Positions 35,684 to 45,736 are shown, numbered from the stretch's first letter. The stretch is 56,979 nucleotides of DNA from Gammaproteobacteria bacterium (GCA_021647505.1 JAKIUN010000018.1:1-56979); one strand, 5' to 3'. Translations and numbers: made by a program. Notes: a model not told the origin generated them from the sequence alone.

Positions 35684-36276
35684 CCCGAGACTATAAAAAC
35701 ACCCCCAAGCCCGGCGTGGTGCCGAAAAAGAAGAAAAAGGCCCCTGCGGCCACACCCGGCTGGGTGTGGTTGCTGGCGGGTTTGACCATCGGTCTGTTCG
35801 TCGCCCTGCTGGTGTATCTGAAGGATTTTTCCGCCGTAAAGGGCGAAGCTGCGCCGGTGGTCGACCGAGGGCATCCCGCCGAGCCGGCGGAGAAGAAAGC
35901 GGAGCAGGAACAGGCCCCGGAAGCTCACTCTCCGTTGCAAAAACCACGCTTCGATTTCTACAACCTGCTGCCGGAAATGGAAGTTCTGATCCCCGATCAG
36001 GAACTCGCCGCCGAGCGTGAAAAAGAGCCGGCTGAAAAGGTGGTGTACTACCTGCAGGCGGCCTCCTTCCGCAAGTTCGAGGAGGCCGACCGCATGCGCG
36101 CGCAGCTGGCGCTTATGAACATCGAGTCGCAGATCCAGCGCGTCACCGTCAACGACACCAGCACCTGGCACCGGGTGCGCATCGGGCCCTTCAGCAGCGC
36201 CCGCAAGATGGACAAGGTGCGTGGCCGCCTGCGTGCCGCCAACATCGATCCTATCGTGCTGAAGGTCAAAAGCTGA
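35680..36276 (+). CDS. SPOR-domain cell-division protein, FtsN-like
   Basis: A 198-residue inner-membrane protein. A basic cytoplasmic start (KKKKK) is followed by one transmembrane helix (about 27-47), a Pro/Glu-rich periplasmic stalk and a C-terminal SPOR domain (about 120-198, beginning [21 protein letters not shown]), which binds denuded glycan at the septum. The GTG start at 35680 is set by GGAG 5 bases upstream and by overlap with argS. In Pseudomonas and relatives the order priA-argS-SPOR gene-hslV-hslU is common; here hslVU does not follow. A small terminator-like hairpin starts within the end of the gene. Confidence 0.85.
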   Translation: MTRDYKNTPKPGVVPKKKKKAPAATPGWVWLLAGLTIGLFVALLVYLKDFSAVKGEAAPVVDRGHPAEPAEKKAEQEQAPEAHSPLQKPRFDFYNLLPEMEVLIPDQELAAEREKEPAEKVVYYLQAASFRKFEEADRMRAQLALMNIESQIQRVTVNDTSTWHRVRIGPFSSARKMDKVRGRLRAANIDPIVLKVKS

Positions 36277-36301
36277 TCGCTTGCAACGGATCGGCCTTTT
36301 T
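36272..36301 (+). terminator. Probable intrinsic terminator after the SPOR gene
   Basis: A 7-bp stem (36272-36278 with 36289-36295, one G-T pair) spans the stop codon and is followed by five T residues (36297-36301). It is short but well placed. Confidence 0.45.
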
Positions 36302-36415
36302 GGTCAGTTTCTGACGCTTTGTGACACCCGTCACGCTCTGACATATCCCCCTCTTTTACACGCCCTGATCGGTTCCAATACCGGTAAATAAATGGCCTGT
36401 GCCGCCGCTATACGT

Positions 36416-36703
36416 ACTAAGACAAACGATAACAAAGCCGCACTCAGAGTGCCCCACACGCCCTGGATTAAGGCGTGGCTTGCTGGGGATGGCCGGCCCT
36501 TTTCAAGAGCCGTACCAACAGTAGGCGCTTTAGGCGACGCCGAGCTGGGGCGTGTGGAGCGCTCCCTGTGGGCGAGTCTCTGGACGGCCATCCGCGGCGT
36601 TGCGGTGGCTTTGACAGGGAACCACCCTGCCGGCGCCACCGCGCCTTGCGGGCTGACTGCCCAGAGACTCGCTGAATGCGGCTTTGTCATCGTTTGTCTT
36701 AGT
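36416..36703. other. 288-bp non-coding element with 32-bp terminal inverted repeats and two inner hairpins
   Basis: The ends 36416-36447 and 36672-36703 are inverted copies matching at 30 of 32 positions (outer sequence ACTAAGACAAACGAT). Inside are two long hairpin arms: arm A pairs 36447-36466 with 36545-36564, and arm B pairs 36572-36583 with 36661-36672 and continues through 36602-36609/36635-36642 to a small CAGGG/CCCTG apex at 36615-36628. The whole can fold as a three-way junction. No protein is supported inside. It could be a MITE-like mobile element or a structured RNA. No flanking target duplication was found. It ends 50 bp before the giant cNMP-binding gene and occupies most of the 477-bp gap 36277-36753; the remainder holds the terminator above and nothing else recognisable. 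Confidence 0.7.
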
Positions 36704-36753
36704 GGAAGAACTTCCTCCCCCTTTACAGGACCGGAACATCAGGAACTCGTGGA

Positions 36754-39700
36754 ATGAGCGCTGCCAAACAATTGCTGGATCACAAACTGTTGAAATCGCT
36801 GTCGCCACTGTGTGATCTCAGCCCCGATATGCTTACCGAGCTGAATGCCAAGTCACGGGTTGAGCAGGTCGTCAAGGGCGCGACTATTTTTAAACGAGGG
36901 GACAGGGATCAACGCACCCTGTACCTCATTTCCGGCAAGCTGGAATTGACCGATGCCAATGGCCACTTGACGATGCTGACGGCCAATACTCCACAGGCCA
37001 GCAAGCCTATCGATGGTGTTACCCCGCGCAGGGTCAGTGCCACGGCCAAGACCGCTGTCACCCTGCTGAATGTCGATACCAGTCTGTTGGAAATGCTCCT
37101 CAACTGGGGGCAAAAGCAGGGTTATCAGGTGTCGAATATCGAGGCAGAGAAAGAAGAGGAAGAGGACTGGATGAGCCGCTTCCTGCAGTCCAAGGTGTTT
37201 CTTAAGCTGCGTGCCGAAAACATCCAGGCCATGATGATGCGTATGGAAGAGATGACCATGCATGCTGGCGATGTGGTGATCAAGCAGGGTGACACGGACG
37301 ACAATTACTACATTATCGCCAAGGGTCGTGCCCGGGTGGTGCGCAAGGTTTCACCGGATGCACCGTCCATGAAACTGGCCACCCTTGATGCCGGCACCGG
37401 CTTTGGTGAAGAGGCGTTGATCAGCAATGGCAGCCGCAATGCCACCGTCACCATGGAAGAGGACGGCTGCCTGATGCGGCTGTCGAAAGAGGATTTCATC
37501 AGCCTGCTCGTGACACCCGTGTTGCAGTACCTGCCTTACGAAAAGGCCAAGGCCATGCAAAGCGTGGATGTGGAATGGCTGGATGTGCGTAAGCTCAGTG
37601 AATATTCCCGTGGCAGTCTGCCCGGGGCGCGTAACATGTCGCTGGCGGAGTTGCGCCTGGGTCTGCGCAAACTCAACAAGCTGCACAAATATATCGTCTT
37701 CAGCAACCACACCCATCGTGCCGCCGCCGCCGTATTTTTATTGAATCAGCAGGGCCTGGATGCCTTCGTCCTCAGCGATGGCCTGACCGCTGTGCCGCGC
37801 GCGGATCTGGTCGAATCCGTCAGTGCCAAGCCGGAATCCCTGCCGGAGCCCACCGCTCCGGACAATGTCGTCACCTTACCCGGGGCGCCCGCTGCCAGTG
37901 CTGAAAGTGACGGTCGCGTCGAGGCCTTGATGAACAAGGCCAAGACTCGTGTGCAACAGGAAATGCGCCGCACCCAAGCTGCCGAGGAGGCGCGTACAAA
38001 GGCGCAGACCGAAGTGGCGCGACTGAAGGCCGAGGCCGAGGCGGTGCGCAAAAAGGCGGAGGAACAGGCACGGATGGCGGCTGATCGAGCGCGCTCCGAA
38101 GCTGAACGTCAGGCGGCCCAGCAGCGTGCCGAGGCGATGGCCAGGCAGCAGGCCGAGACCGAAGCCGCCGCGCAGCGCGCCGAGGCCGAGGCGGTGCGTG
38201 CAGAGATGGCTGAACAGGCTCGCCTACAGGCTGAATCTGAAATTGAAAAGCTCAAGCAGGAATCTGCGGTTGCACGTGGTGAAGTGGAAGAGCAGATTCG
38301 TCGTAGCGCGGAACAGGTCAGGCAAGAGACGGAAAAAGAAATCAGTCGTCTCAAGAGTGAGGCGGAGTTGGCTCGCCACCGTGCCCAGGAACAGGCGTCT
38401 GTGGCGGCCGACAAGGCGCGTTCCGAGGCCGAGCGCGAACTGGCTCGCCAGCGTGCCGAGGCCATGGCCGGACAACAAGACGAAGTGGAAAAGGCCCTGA
38501 AAACGGCTGAGCAGGAGGCCATGCGCACACAGCAGGCCGAAGAGGCTCGTCGCCACGCCGAAGAAGAGATGGAACGTATGCGCCTGTCGGCGGCAGAGAC
38601 CCAGCGGCAGATGGAAGAACAGGCGCATCTGGCTGCGGATCAGGCCCGTTCCGAGGCCGAGCGAGAGGCGGCGCGAATACGTGCCGAAGAGCTGGCCATC
38701 AAGCAGGCCGAGATTGAGGCGGTGATGGAAAAGGCCGATTCCGAGGCCGAGCGCGCCAGTGCGGCGGAAGAAGCCAAGGCTCGCGCCGAAACCGAGGTGG
38801 CGCGTCTCAAGTCTGAAGCGGAAGCGGCGCGTATCCAGGCCGAACAACAGGCACGGGTGGCGGCTGATCAGGCGCGTTCCGAGGCCGAGCGGGAAGCAGC
38901 GCGAATGCGTGCCGAGGAAATGGCCCGTCAGCAGGCGAAAATTGAAGGCATGGCAAGCCGTGCTGAAGAGGAGAGCCTGCGCGCGCAACAGGCCGAAGAG
39001 GCGCGCAAGCGTGCCGAGGCAGAGATTGAACGCCTGAAGGTTGACGCCGAAGTGGCGCGTATGCAGGTGGAAGAACAGGTTCAGCGCGTGGCTGATGCGG
39101 CGCGTGGGGAGGCCGAGCGTGAAGCCGCTCGTGCCAAGGCGGCTGAAGAGGCGCGCCTGCAGGCCGAGGCTGAGCGGGACAAGCTGGTGCAGGAGGCCGA
39201 GCAGGCACGTCTGCAGGCCGAGGTGCAAGCCCGTATGGCGGCCGATCAGGCGCGTTCCGAGGCCGAGCGCGATGCGGCGAGGATTCGTGCCGAGGCGTTG
39301 GCTCAACAACAAGCGGAACTGGAAGTGATGGCCAGCCGTGCGGAAGAAGAGGCGCAGCGCGCTCAGGTGGCCGATGAGGCCCGGCAACGTGCCGAACGGG
39401 AGATTGCCTTACGTCAGGAAGCCGCCGATGAGGCCGCTCGCAAGGCGGCCGAGGAGGCACGGCGGGCGCAAGAGGCCGAACAGGCCCGTCAGGCGATGGA
39501 GGAAGAGCTGGCCAGCATGCGTGCCGAGGCGGAAGCCGCCCGGGCACAGGTGGAGCGACAAGCCCGCCTGTTTGCCGCTGCCCAGCGACTGGAGGCGGAA
39601 GAGGTCGCTGGTGCGGCTGAGCAACAAAACATGCAGACAGCGGCTCGTGCCGAAGTTGAACAGGCGCAGGAGGCACTGGCGCAACAAAAAGAACAGTTGC

Positions 39701-41616
39701 AACAGCAGGAGGCCGAAGCCGAGTTGGCGCGTATCAAGCTGGCCCAGGCGGAAGCAGCACGGATTCAGCAGGAGGAGATGGCTCGTTTGCAGCAGGAAGA
39801 GGCTGAACGGGTGCGCGCAGAGGGAGACGCGATTCGTCAGCGTCTTGAGGAAGAGGCAGAGCAGCGCAAACGCGAGGTGGAAGAGACCGCGCGTATGGTA
39901 CGAGAGGAGGCTGAGCGATCTAAGGCTGCGGTCGAAGAGATGCGACTACAGGCTGAAATGGAAATCAAACGCCTCAAGGCAGAGGCTGAAGCGGCACGGT
40001 TTCAGACCGAAATCGAGATCAAACGTTCGCAGGCTCAGGTTCGTAAGGAAGCGGGGCAGAAACAGGTCAAGGCCAGGGCGGCGGAGAAGGCGCGGCACGC
40101 GGCTGAATCCGCCCGGCGTCGCAAACAGGTGGATCAGAAGCGGGTGCAGCGGCAGCGTGAGGCGCGCGAACAGGCACTGAACAGCCTCGGTGAGGGGGGG
40201 CTGGATGATTTTCTGTCTGACAATCCATCACCCGGTAACGTGCAGGACGTCAGTGGCGATGCTGCATTGTCTGGTTCGGCGTCCCCGGCGAATCGGCCTG
40301 ACACAGTATTGTCTAGCCGCCAGTCAGCGGGCCAGAGCAATCTGATCGATGAGGCCGAAGTGATGCGAGTGGATCCGCAGGCACGAAAAAGTACCTGGGT
40401 CTCGGATGATTTCATTTGGGAGGCGGCCCTGGGCTATCGCAAGGATCCGAATGTCGAGGTTATAGGTTCACCTGCGGGTAACGTAGATGTTGAAGAAGCC
40501 AAGCCCATACCTGCATCGGTAGAAAAACCCGCGACGGCAACGGCTCAGGGCGCTGAATCGGCAACGTTTTCTTCGACAGACATTGATCATAAGATCCGTC
40601 CACAGGCGATCAAGCCCAGTGGTAAACCGGCGCGAAAAGGTGCGGGCAAGGGCCGCCTGGGTCTGATGGCGCTGGGTGTTGTGCTGGCGGCGGGTGTGGG
40701 TTATGTCATGATCAGCGACGATACGTCGCCGCAGCTGAAACAGCTGGTGGGTAAGGGGGCGGAATCCCTGGATGTCATTGAAAACAAGGTATCGTCTACC
40801 CTGTCGACCTGGAAGGGGGGGGAGGGTAGTGAAAAAAGTCATGAAACGGCTGATAAAGTGGGCGATACCGAAACGGCTATTGCTACGGTAGCGCCGGTAG
40901 TGGACAGTGAAGAAAAAATGGCCAAGCTGCGGCAGCGGCTGGAAACGATCCGCGGCGAGACCGAGCAGAAGGCGCTTGAGCAGGCGCTGCAAGCGGCCCG
41001 GCGTGAAGCGGAGCTGTCACTGAACCAGTCCGCCGGAACCGTGGCCGTCAGTACACCGGCCGATGTGTCGGCATTGCAGGCGGAGGCTACGGATGCGGCG
41101 AGTCTGCAGGATGTCATGCAGGCATTGGAGGCGGAGGCGGTGGTGACGGAAAATCGGCTGAGCGAGTCTGAGCCGGTTGCGGACGCCGAAACGGGTGTGA
41201 TAGCCGATGTGCCTCCCGTAGTGGAGGATCCCGCATTCTCCGAGACAACGGAATTTCGGGTAGCCGTACCGGTTTCCGAGGTAGAGGGTGTGGTTCCGCA
41301 GATCATGGTCAATGGCGCGGATGACAATGCCGTTGTCGGCGATCAGATGGAAAGCCGCCCGGATGCTGGCGATGTTGTCACGGATGCCGATGTGTCCCGC
41401 CCGGCGGAAGGGCCGGTCAGCGGGGTGCCGGAGGTTGCACCCGCCAATAGCGTGGGCGAAGTCAGTCGTGGTGACATTTCGGCGGCAGGGACGGTGGTCG
41501 TGGAGACCGTTGCGGAGACCGCACCCATCCTGGAGGAGCCAGCCTTGTCCGATCAGGCTGTGGCGCCAATCGTCGAAGAAGAGGTGGTGGAGACGGAACT
41601 GGAATTCGTTCCGTAG
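36754..41616 (+). CDS. Giant protein: two cNMP-binding domains, rhodanese-like domain, long coiled coil, membrane helix
   Basis: A 1620-residue protein. Residues about 18-115 and 147-258 are cyclic-nucleotide-binding domains; the second keeps the phosphate-binding cassette features (FGEEALISNGSRNATV, with Glu219 and Arg228), the first does not. Residues about 268-350 resemble a rhodanese domain (WLDVRKLSEYSRGSLPGARNM), but the active-site cysteine is missing from its loop (FSNHTHRA, 316-323). Residues about 388-1145 are a continuous coiled coil built from Ala/Glu/Arg/Gln-rich near-repeats such as ADQARSEAEREAAR. A basic stretch and one transmembrane helix (about 1302-1319) follow, then an acidic 300-residue tail. 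A terminal helix so far from the sensors suggests a cytoplasmic rod attached to the membrane. No enzyme domain is seen. I do not recognise a named family. Confidence 0.85.
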   Translation: MSAAKQLLDHKLLKSLSPLCDLSPDMLTELNAKSRVEQVVKGATIFKRGDRDQRTLYLISGKLELTDANGHLTMLTANTPQASKPIDGVTPRRVSATAKTAVTLLNVDTSLLEMLLNWGQKQGYQVSNIEAEKEEEEDWMSRFLQSKVFLKLRAENIQAMMMRMEEMTMHAGDVVIKQGDTDDNYYIIAKGRARVVRKVSPDAPSMKLATLDAGTGFGEEALISNGSRNATVTMEEDGCLMRLSKEDFISLLVTPVLQYLPYEKAKAMQSVDVEWLDVRKLSEYSRGSLPGARNMSLAELRLGLRKLNKLHKYIVFSNHTHRAAAAVFLLNQQGLDAFVLSDGLTAVPRADLVESVSAKPESLPEPTAPDNVVTLPGAPAASAESDGRVEALMNKAKTRVQQEMRRTQAAEEARTKAQTEVARLKAEAEAVRKKAEEQARMAADRARSEAERQAAQQRAEAMARQQAETEAAAQRAEAEAVRAEMAEQARLQAESEIEKLKQESAVARGEVEEQIRRSAEQVRQETEKEISRLKSEAELARHRAQEQASVAADKARSEAERELARQRAEAMAGQQDEVEKALKTAEQEAMRTQQAEEARRHAEEEMERMRLSAAETQRQMEEQAHLAADQARSEAEREAARIRAEELAIKQAEIEAVMEKADSEAERASAAEEAKARAETEVARLKSEAEAARIQAEQQARVAADQARSEAEREAARMRAEEMARQQAKIEGMASRAEEESLRAQQAEEARKRAEAEIERLKVDAEVARMQVEEQVQRVADAARGEAEREAARAKAAEEARLQAEAERDKLVQEAEQARLQAEVQARMAADQARSEAERDAARIRAEALAQQQAELEVMASRAEEEAQRAQVADEARQRAEREIALRQEAADEAARKAAEEARRAQEAEQARQAMEEELASMRAEAEAARAQVERQARLFAAAQRLEAEEVAGAAEQQNMQTAARAEVEQAQEALAQQKEQLQQQEAEAELARIKLAQAEAARIQQEEMARLQQEEAERVRAEGDAIRQRLEEEAEQRKREVEETARMVREEAERSKAAVEEMRLQAEMEIKRLKAEAEAARFQTEIEIKRSQAQVRKEAGQKQVKARAAEKARHAAESARRRKQVDQKRVQRQREAREQALNSLGEGGLDDFLSDNPSPGNVQDVSGDAALSGSASPANRPDTVLSSRQSAGQSNLIDEAEVMRVDPQARKSTWVSDDFIWEAALGYRKDPNVEVIGSPAGNVDVEEAKPIPASVEKPATATAQGAESATFSSTDIDHKIRPQAIKPSGKPARKGAGKGRLGLMALGVVLAAGVGYVMISDDTSPQLKQLVGKGAESLDVIENKVSSTLSTWKGGEGSEKSHETADKVGDTETAIATVAPVVDSEEKMAKLRQRLETIRGETEQKALEQALQAARREAELSLNQSAGTVAVSTPADVSALQAEATDAASLQDVMQALEAEAVVTENRLSESEPVADAETGVIADVPPVVEDPAFSETTEFRVAVPVSEVEGVVPQIMVNGADDNAVVGDQMESRPDAGDVVTDADVSRPAEGPVSGVPEVAPANSVGEVSRGDISAAGTVVVETVAETAPILEEPALSDQAVAPIVEEEVVETELEFVP

Positions 41617-41631
41617 TAATCTTCACAGCGA

Positions 41632-42135
41632 TTACCCGGCGTCCCCAGCGTCTGCAGATTTACCCCGGAGCTTGTCCTCGCCCAGGCATTCGAATATTTT
41701 GCCGAAAAAGGCTTCGCGGTCGATGGGTTTGCCGATAAAGCCGTTGGCGCCAGCTTTGCGACCCCACATTTGCTCGGTGTTCTGCTGTGTCCCGCTGACG
41801 ATGATAATCGGCGTGTCGGCGGTTATGGGTTCCTGGCGTAGCTGACGCGTGGCTTGATACCCATTGATGCCTGGCATCACCACATCCATCAGAATCAGAT
41901 CCGGCTGTTCGGCCTTAGCCATGCTTACGCCGTCATCGCCATTCATGGCGGTGATCACCTGGAAGCCTGCCTGACTCAGTACCTTGGTGAATGCGGCGAT
42001 GACGGTTGGTGAGTCATCCACCACCAAAATAGTGACATCGTAGCCGTTATCTGGCCGTGGCCGTTTGCGGCGTTCAGTGATGGCATCGGTGGCGCTGCTG
42101 CGTTTGAACAGGTTCTTGAGCGAAAATAGGCGCAT
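41632..42135 (-). CDS. Single-domain response regulator (CheY/PilH-like)
   Basis: A 167-residue protein with a basic 33-residue leader and one receiver domain (about 34-155). Acidic pocket Asp40 and Asp41 in VVDDSPT, phospho-acceptor Asp84 in LILMDVVMPG, Ser114 and Lys136 in FIGKPID are all present, so it should be phosphorylated. There is no output domain. PilH and related twitching-motility regulators look like this. It is transcribed towards the giant cNMP gene, converging with it only 15 bp apart, and has no kinase on its own strand; a PAS histidine kinase lies 1.1 kb away on the other strand. Confidence 0.9.
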   Translation of the reverse strand: MRLFSLKNLFKRSSATDAITERRKRPRPDNGYDVTILVVDDSPTVIAAFTKVLSQAGFQVITAMNGDDGVSMAKAEQPDLILMDVVMPGINGYQATRQLRQEPITADTPIIIVSGTQQNTEQMWGRKAGANGFIGKPIDREAFFGKIFECLGEDKLRGKSADAGDAG

Positions 42136-42300
42136 CGGTGAAAATTCCTTTGGTCGTATTTGGGACGCAACCCGCTGATACTAGTCGCTTGTGATCTGCA
42201 AATATATATCGTATTACCGCGCTAAAAAGTGGAACTTGTTTTCCTTGTCAGGGAACTACACTGATATCATTAGGGCTTCTCCGCTATTTTTAAGGATTCC

Positions 42301-43029
42301 ATGCAAGCATCCTTCGAGTTTTCTTCTATCGGCGTGATCCACTCCTGTTTCAAGCAGAAATTTGGTATTCCGCGTCAGCCCGGCCTGGTCATAGACGCGC
42401 AGGCTTCACTGGAGCTGTTGTCTCCCTATGATTGCGCGGAGGCATTGACGGAACTGGCGGGATTTTCGCATCTGTGGATCATCTTTGTGTTTCACCAGTC
42501 TCTGCGTGATGGCTGGCGGCCTACGGTGCGGCCGCCGCGCCTGGGAGGTAATCGCCGCATCGGCGTATTTGCCTCGCGTTCACCATTTCGTCCCAATCCC
42601 ATCGGCCTGTCGGTCGTGCGTCTGCAGGGTATTGTTGAGCAGGATGGCAAGCGGCTGCTGAAACTGGGCGGTATCGACTTGCTGGATGGTACTCCGGTGT
42701 TGGATATCAAACCCTATCTGCCCTATGGCGATGCGATTGCCGATGCCTGTGCAGGTTATGCACAGGCCGCGCCGCGGACGCTGTTGCCAGTGGCTTTTAG
42801 TCCCGTGGCCGAGGCGCAAATAAAGACGGCAGAGATGGATTATCCCGGTTTGCAGCGTTTGATTGAACAAGTGCTGGCGGCTGATCCTCGGCCCGCCTAC
42901 CAGGCGGCTAAGCCGCAGCGGCGCCAATTTGGCATGCGTCTCTGGGACTATGATGTGCAGTGGGAAATGGTGGACGGTGGGGTGAGAGTGACGGGGCTTG
43001 TCTCGCTGCCAACGGATGAGACGCCTTGA
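42301..43029 (+). CDS. trmO: tRNA (t6A37) N6-methyltransferase TrmO
   Basis: A 242-residue enzyme of the TrmO/TsaA (YaeB) family, which methylates N6-threonylcarbamoyladenosine at position 37 of tRNA-Thr with S-adenosylmethionine. Family blocks are clear: FGIPRQPGL, LAGFSHLWIIFVFH, RRIGVFASRSPFRPNPIGLS, LGGIDLLDGTPVLDIKPYLPY and a C-terminal DPRPAY. Length is near E. coli TrmO (235). AAGGA precedes the ATG. Confidence 0.93.
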   Translation: MQASFEFSSIGVIHSCFKQKFGIPRQPGLVIDAQASLELLSPYDCAEALTELAGFSHLWIIFVFHQSLRDGWRPTVRPPRLGGNRRIGVFASRSPFRPNPIGLSVVRLQGIVEQDGKRLLKLGGIDLLDGTPVLDIKPYLPYGDAIADACAGYAQAAPRTLLPVAFSPVAEAQIKTAEMDYPGLQRLIEQVLAADPRPAYQAAKPQRRQFGMRLWDYDVQWEMVDGGVRVTGLVSLPTDETP

Positions 43030-43204
43030 GCATGTTGACGCAATGTCTGTGTTGGGAGTTCGTCGGCTTGGGTGTTTTTTTCAAGAATTGGCAATCACCT
43101 GTCGATGATGTCGTCGATGGGTATATTTTTATTTGACGCTTACCTTAATTCGGAGAGGGCAGGGGCTACGCCCCACTGTTTCTATTTTGTCGGAAAATAA
43201 TTTG

Positions 43205-45583
43205 ATGACAACGGACGTCAGCGCGCTCCTGGAGCAGCATGTGTCGCCAGTGCTGGACAATTCGGATGGCCGGTTGCCTGACGGGATTGCCTTTTTTCTA
43301 CGCCAGAATACCGATACAACGCAGATTTCTCTGCTCGGCTATTCCGGTGCGGCCTTTAGGCCCGAGGGTTATTTTCACCTTGCCGCAAAGCAGGCGGTGA
43401 TGCTGCCGGGGCTGTTTGCTGGCTACGGAACCGCGATGCCGCTTTCCCTGTCCACCAGTGCGTTGGTGGAAAAAAATATCTTTCAGCATGAATTTGGTGT
43501 GAGCCATTTTGCCGCAGCCAGCCTTCGCCTTGATGGCCGTGCAGTGGGTGCCTTGATGATCGGGCGTACGGAACAGGAGGCGCCATTCAGCCCGCATGAA
43601 ATGACTGCGCTGGAGGCCTCGGCCCAGCAACTGGAGAATTCGTTGCAACAGGACTTTTGCGCGGCAAGAAACCGCCGCTCACAGGAACGTTTTCGCTTGC
43701 TCAATGAGCAGGTGTCCAATCCCATCGTGATGCTGGATTGTAATCTGAAGATCCGTGAGGTCAATAGGGCCACAGCGGGCCTGCTGGGCATGCAAGCGGA
43801 AGATCTGCCCGGTTGTGGTATCGAAGCCTTTTTTGTCGATGGTGGCCGGCAGTTACAGGCGCTGCGTGACATCAAGCGTGATGGCGCGACCTTCTTCGAG
43901 GCTACCGTACAACACTCTGATGGTGCACTGCTGTATGTGGATGTGCATGCCAATCTGATCACTCTGGGTGACGAGCCCATGATCAAGATATTTCTCCGTG
44001 ATATCAGTGCGCGCAAGCTGGCTGAAGAGGATCTGCGGCGAACTCACCAACATGTACGGCATATTCTTGAATCTACCAATGATGCTTATGTAGCGATTGA
44101 CGATGACTGGAATATCACCTATTTCAATGCCCGTGCCGAAGATTTGTTTCAGGTGTCACGCGAGCAGATGCTGGGGCATAGCCTGTGGGATCAGCTACCG
44201 GAGTTTGCCAGTTCCTGTTACAAGAAATTTCATCATTCGCGCAATAGCGACAAGATGCTGCAATTTGAAGGTTACTACCCTCCGTTAGATCGCTGGGTGG
44301 AGACCCATACCTATCCGCACCCGGACGGCCTGTCGATCTTTTTTCGCGATATTACCGAACGCCGTCAGGCGGAATTGATGTTGCGGGACAGCGAACAGCG
44401 CCTGCGTACGATCCTCGACAATCTGATGGATGGCATTATCTCGATAGATTCACTGGGGTTTATCGAAACCTTCAACCCGATGGCGGAACAGCTGACAGGC
44501 TATAGCGCCGAGGAGGTTGCCGGCACCAATATCAGTATTCTGGCGCCGGGCATCCAGAGTAAAAAACAGGACAAGTTTGTTCGCTGTTACCTGACGAATG
44601 GTCACTCGGATCTCGTCGGTCAACGCAGTGAACTGACGATTTACCACAGGGATGGCAGTGTATTTCCCGCCGAGGTCTCTCTGAGTGAAATGCGTCTTGG
44701 CAGCAAACGGAGTTTTATTGTGACGCTGCGGGATGTCACGGAGAAAAAGCGTGTCGAGGCAGAGCTACAACGCTATCACGAGCACCTTGAGGAGCGGGTG
44801 CGTGAACGTACCGCTGAGTTAGTGGTGGTGCGTGATCAGGCCGAACAGGCCAACCGTGCCAAGAGCGCCTTTCTGGCCAACATGAGTCATGAATTGCGTA
44901 CACCACTGAATGCCATTATCGGCTATAGCGAATTGCTGCAGGACGAAGCCGGGGATCGAGGGCTGCTGGCGATGTGTGATGATCTCGGTCGCATTCATCA
45001 GGCCGGTGATCACCTCCTCAAATTGATCAACAGCGTGCTGGATCTGTCAAAGATCGAGGCCGGTAAACATGTGATGGATCTGGAGTGGTTCAATGTGCAG
45101 GGAGTGGTGCAGGAGTGCTTGTCAACCCTGCAGCCACTGCTGGAAAAAAATCATACCCAGCTGGAATATCACTGTGCCGATGACGTGGGTGAAATGCTGG
45201 CCGATAACCTGCGGGTGCGCCAGTCACTGCTCAACCTGCTGAGCAATGCCATCAAGTTTACCCGTGATGGCCAGGTAAAGCTGGAGGTGTTCCGAGAGGT
45301 GGAGGTGCAGGCGGAGAGTGAAAAACCCTTCCTGCTTTTTGCCGTCACCGACACCGGTATTGGCATCAGTGAGGAACAGATCGGCGGGTTGTTTCAGAGT
45401 TTCAATCAGGCCGACAGCACCATCTCCTCGCAATACGGTGGCAGTGGGCTGGGGCTGGCCATCAGCCGAAGTCTGTGCCGGTTGATGGGGGGTGATATTA
45501 CCGTCAACAGCCGGCTCGGTGAGGGCTCCCGTTTTGAAATGCGTTTGCCAGAGGTGGTGGAAAGCGAATCTCCGCCCGATTGA
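43205..45583 (+). CDS. Multi-PAS sensor histidine kinase
   Basis: A 792-residue cytoplasmic sensor kinase. An N-terminal GAF-like region (about 20-165) precedes three PAS domains (about 165-280, 282-390 and 395-520), a coiled-coil linker, the HisKA domain with His562 in [19 protein letters not shown], and the ATPase domain ([26 protein letters not shown]). No membrane helix and no receiver domain are present. ATG 43205 is taken as start; an in-frame TTG at 43133 is possible and neither has a strong ribosome site. A separate phospho-acceptor protein is needed; the single-domain receiver at 41632-42135 is the nearest candidate. The signal is unknown. Confidence 0.88.
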   Translation: MTTDVSALLEQHVSPVLDNSDGRLPDGIAFFLRQNTDTTQISLLGYSGAAFRPEGYFHLAAKQAVMLPGLFAGYGTAMPLSLSTSALVEKNIFQHEFGVSHFAAASLRLDGRAVGALMIGRTEQEAPFSPHEMTALEASAQQLENSLQQDFCAARNRRSQERFRLLNEQVSNPIVMLDCNLKIREVNRATAGLLGMQAEDLPGCGIEAFFVDGGRQLQALRDIKRDGATFFEATVQHSDGALLYVDVHANLITLGDEPMIKIFLRDISARKLAEEDLRRTHQHVRHILESTNDAYVAIDDDWNITYFNARAEDLFQVSREQMLGHSLWDQLPEFASSCYKKFHHSRNSDKMLQFEGYYPPLDRWVETHTYPHPDGLSIFFRDITERRQAELMLRDSEQRLRTILDNLMDGIISIDSLGFIETFNPMAEQLTGYSAEEVAGTNISILAPGIQSKKQDKFVRCYLTNGHSDLVGQRSELTIYHRDGSVFPAEVSLSEMRLGSKRSFIVTLRDVTEKKRVEAELQRYHEHLEERVRERTAELVVVRDQAEQANRAKSAFLANMSHELRTPLNAIIGYSELLQDEAGDRGLLAMCDDLGRIHQAGDHLLKLINSVLDLSKIEAGKHVMDLEWFNVQGVVQECLSTLQPLLEKNHTQLEYHCADDVGEMLADNLRVRQSLLNLLSNAIKFTRDGQVKLEVFREVEVQAESEKPFLLFAVTDTGIGISEEQIGGLFQSFNQADSTISSQYGGSGLGLAISRSLCRLMGGDITVNSRLGEGSRFEMRLPEVVESESPPD

Positions 45584-45736
45584 TCCTGCCTGACCGGCAT
45601 TGCGTCATGCCCTGCAATGCTTCCTGCTAAAAAGAGATAACTATTACACCACCTAAGGTGATAAATTAGGGTTTAGCGTGCCTGTGGTGTATTGCGGTGC
45701 CCATTTCGTCCCTATTTATTACCCTGATGGAGCCCT

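Noticed and set aside
36331-36757. Open frames on both strands over the 288-bp structured element
   Set aside because: They are explained by the inverted repeats, which yield similar frames on both strands, and lack ribosome sites.
38224-39676. 387- and 289-codon minus-strand frames under the coiled coil
   Set aside because: They arise from the repetitive GC-rich coding DNA on the other strand and translate to low-complexity Leu/His/Arg or Pro/Arg/His-rich chains.
42756-42764. TTATGCACA, a perfect DnaA box inside trmO
   Set aside because: A single 9-bp match within a coding region is expected by chance; no other box is near.
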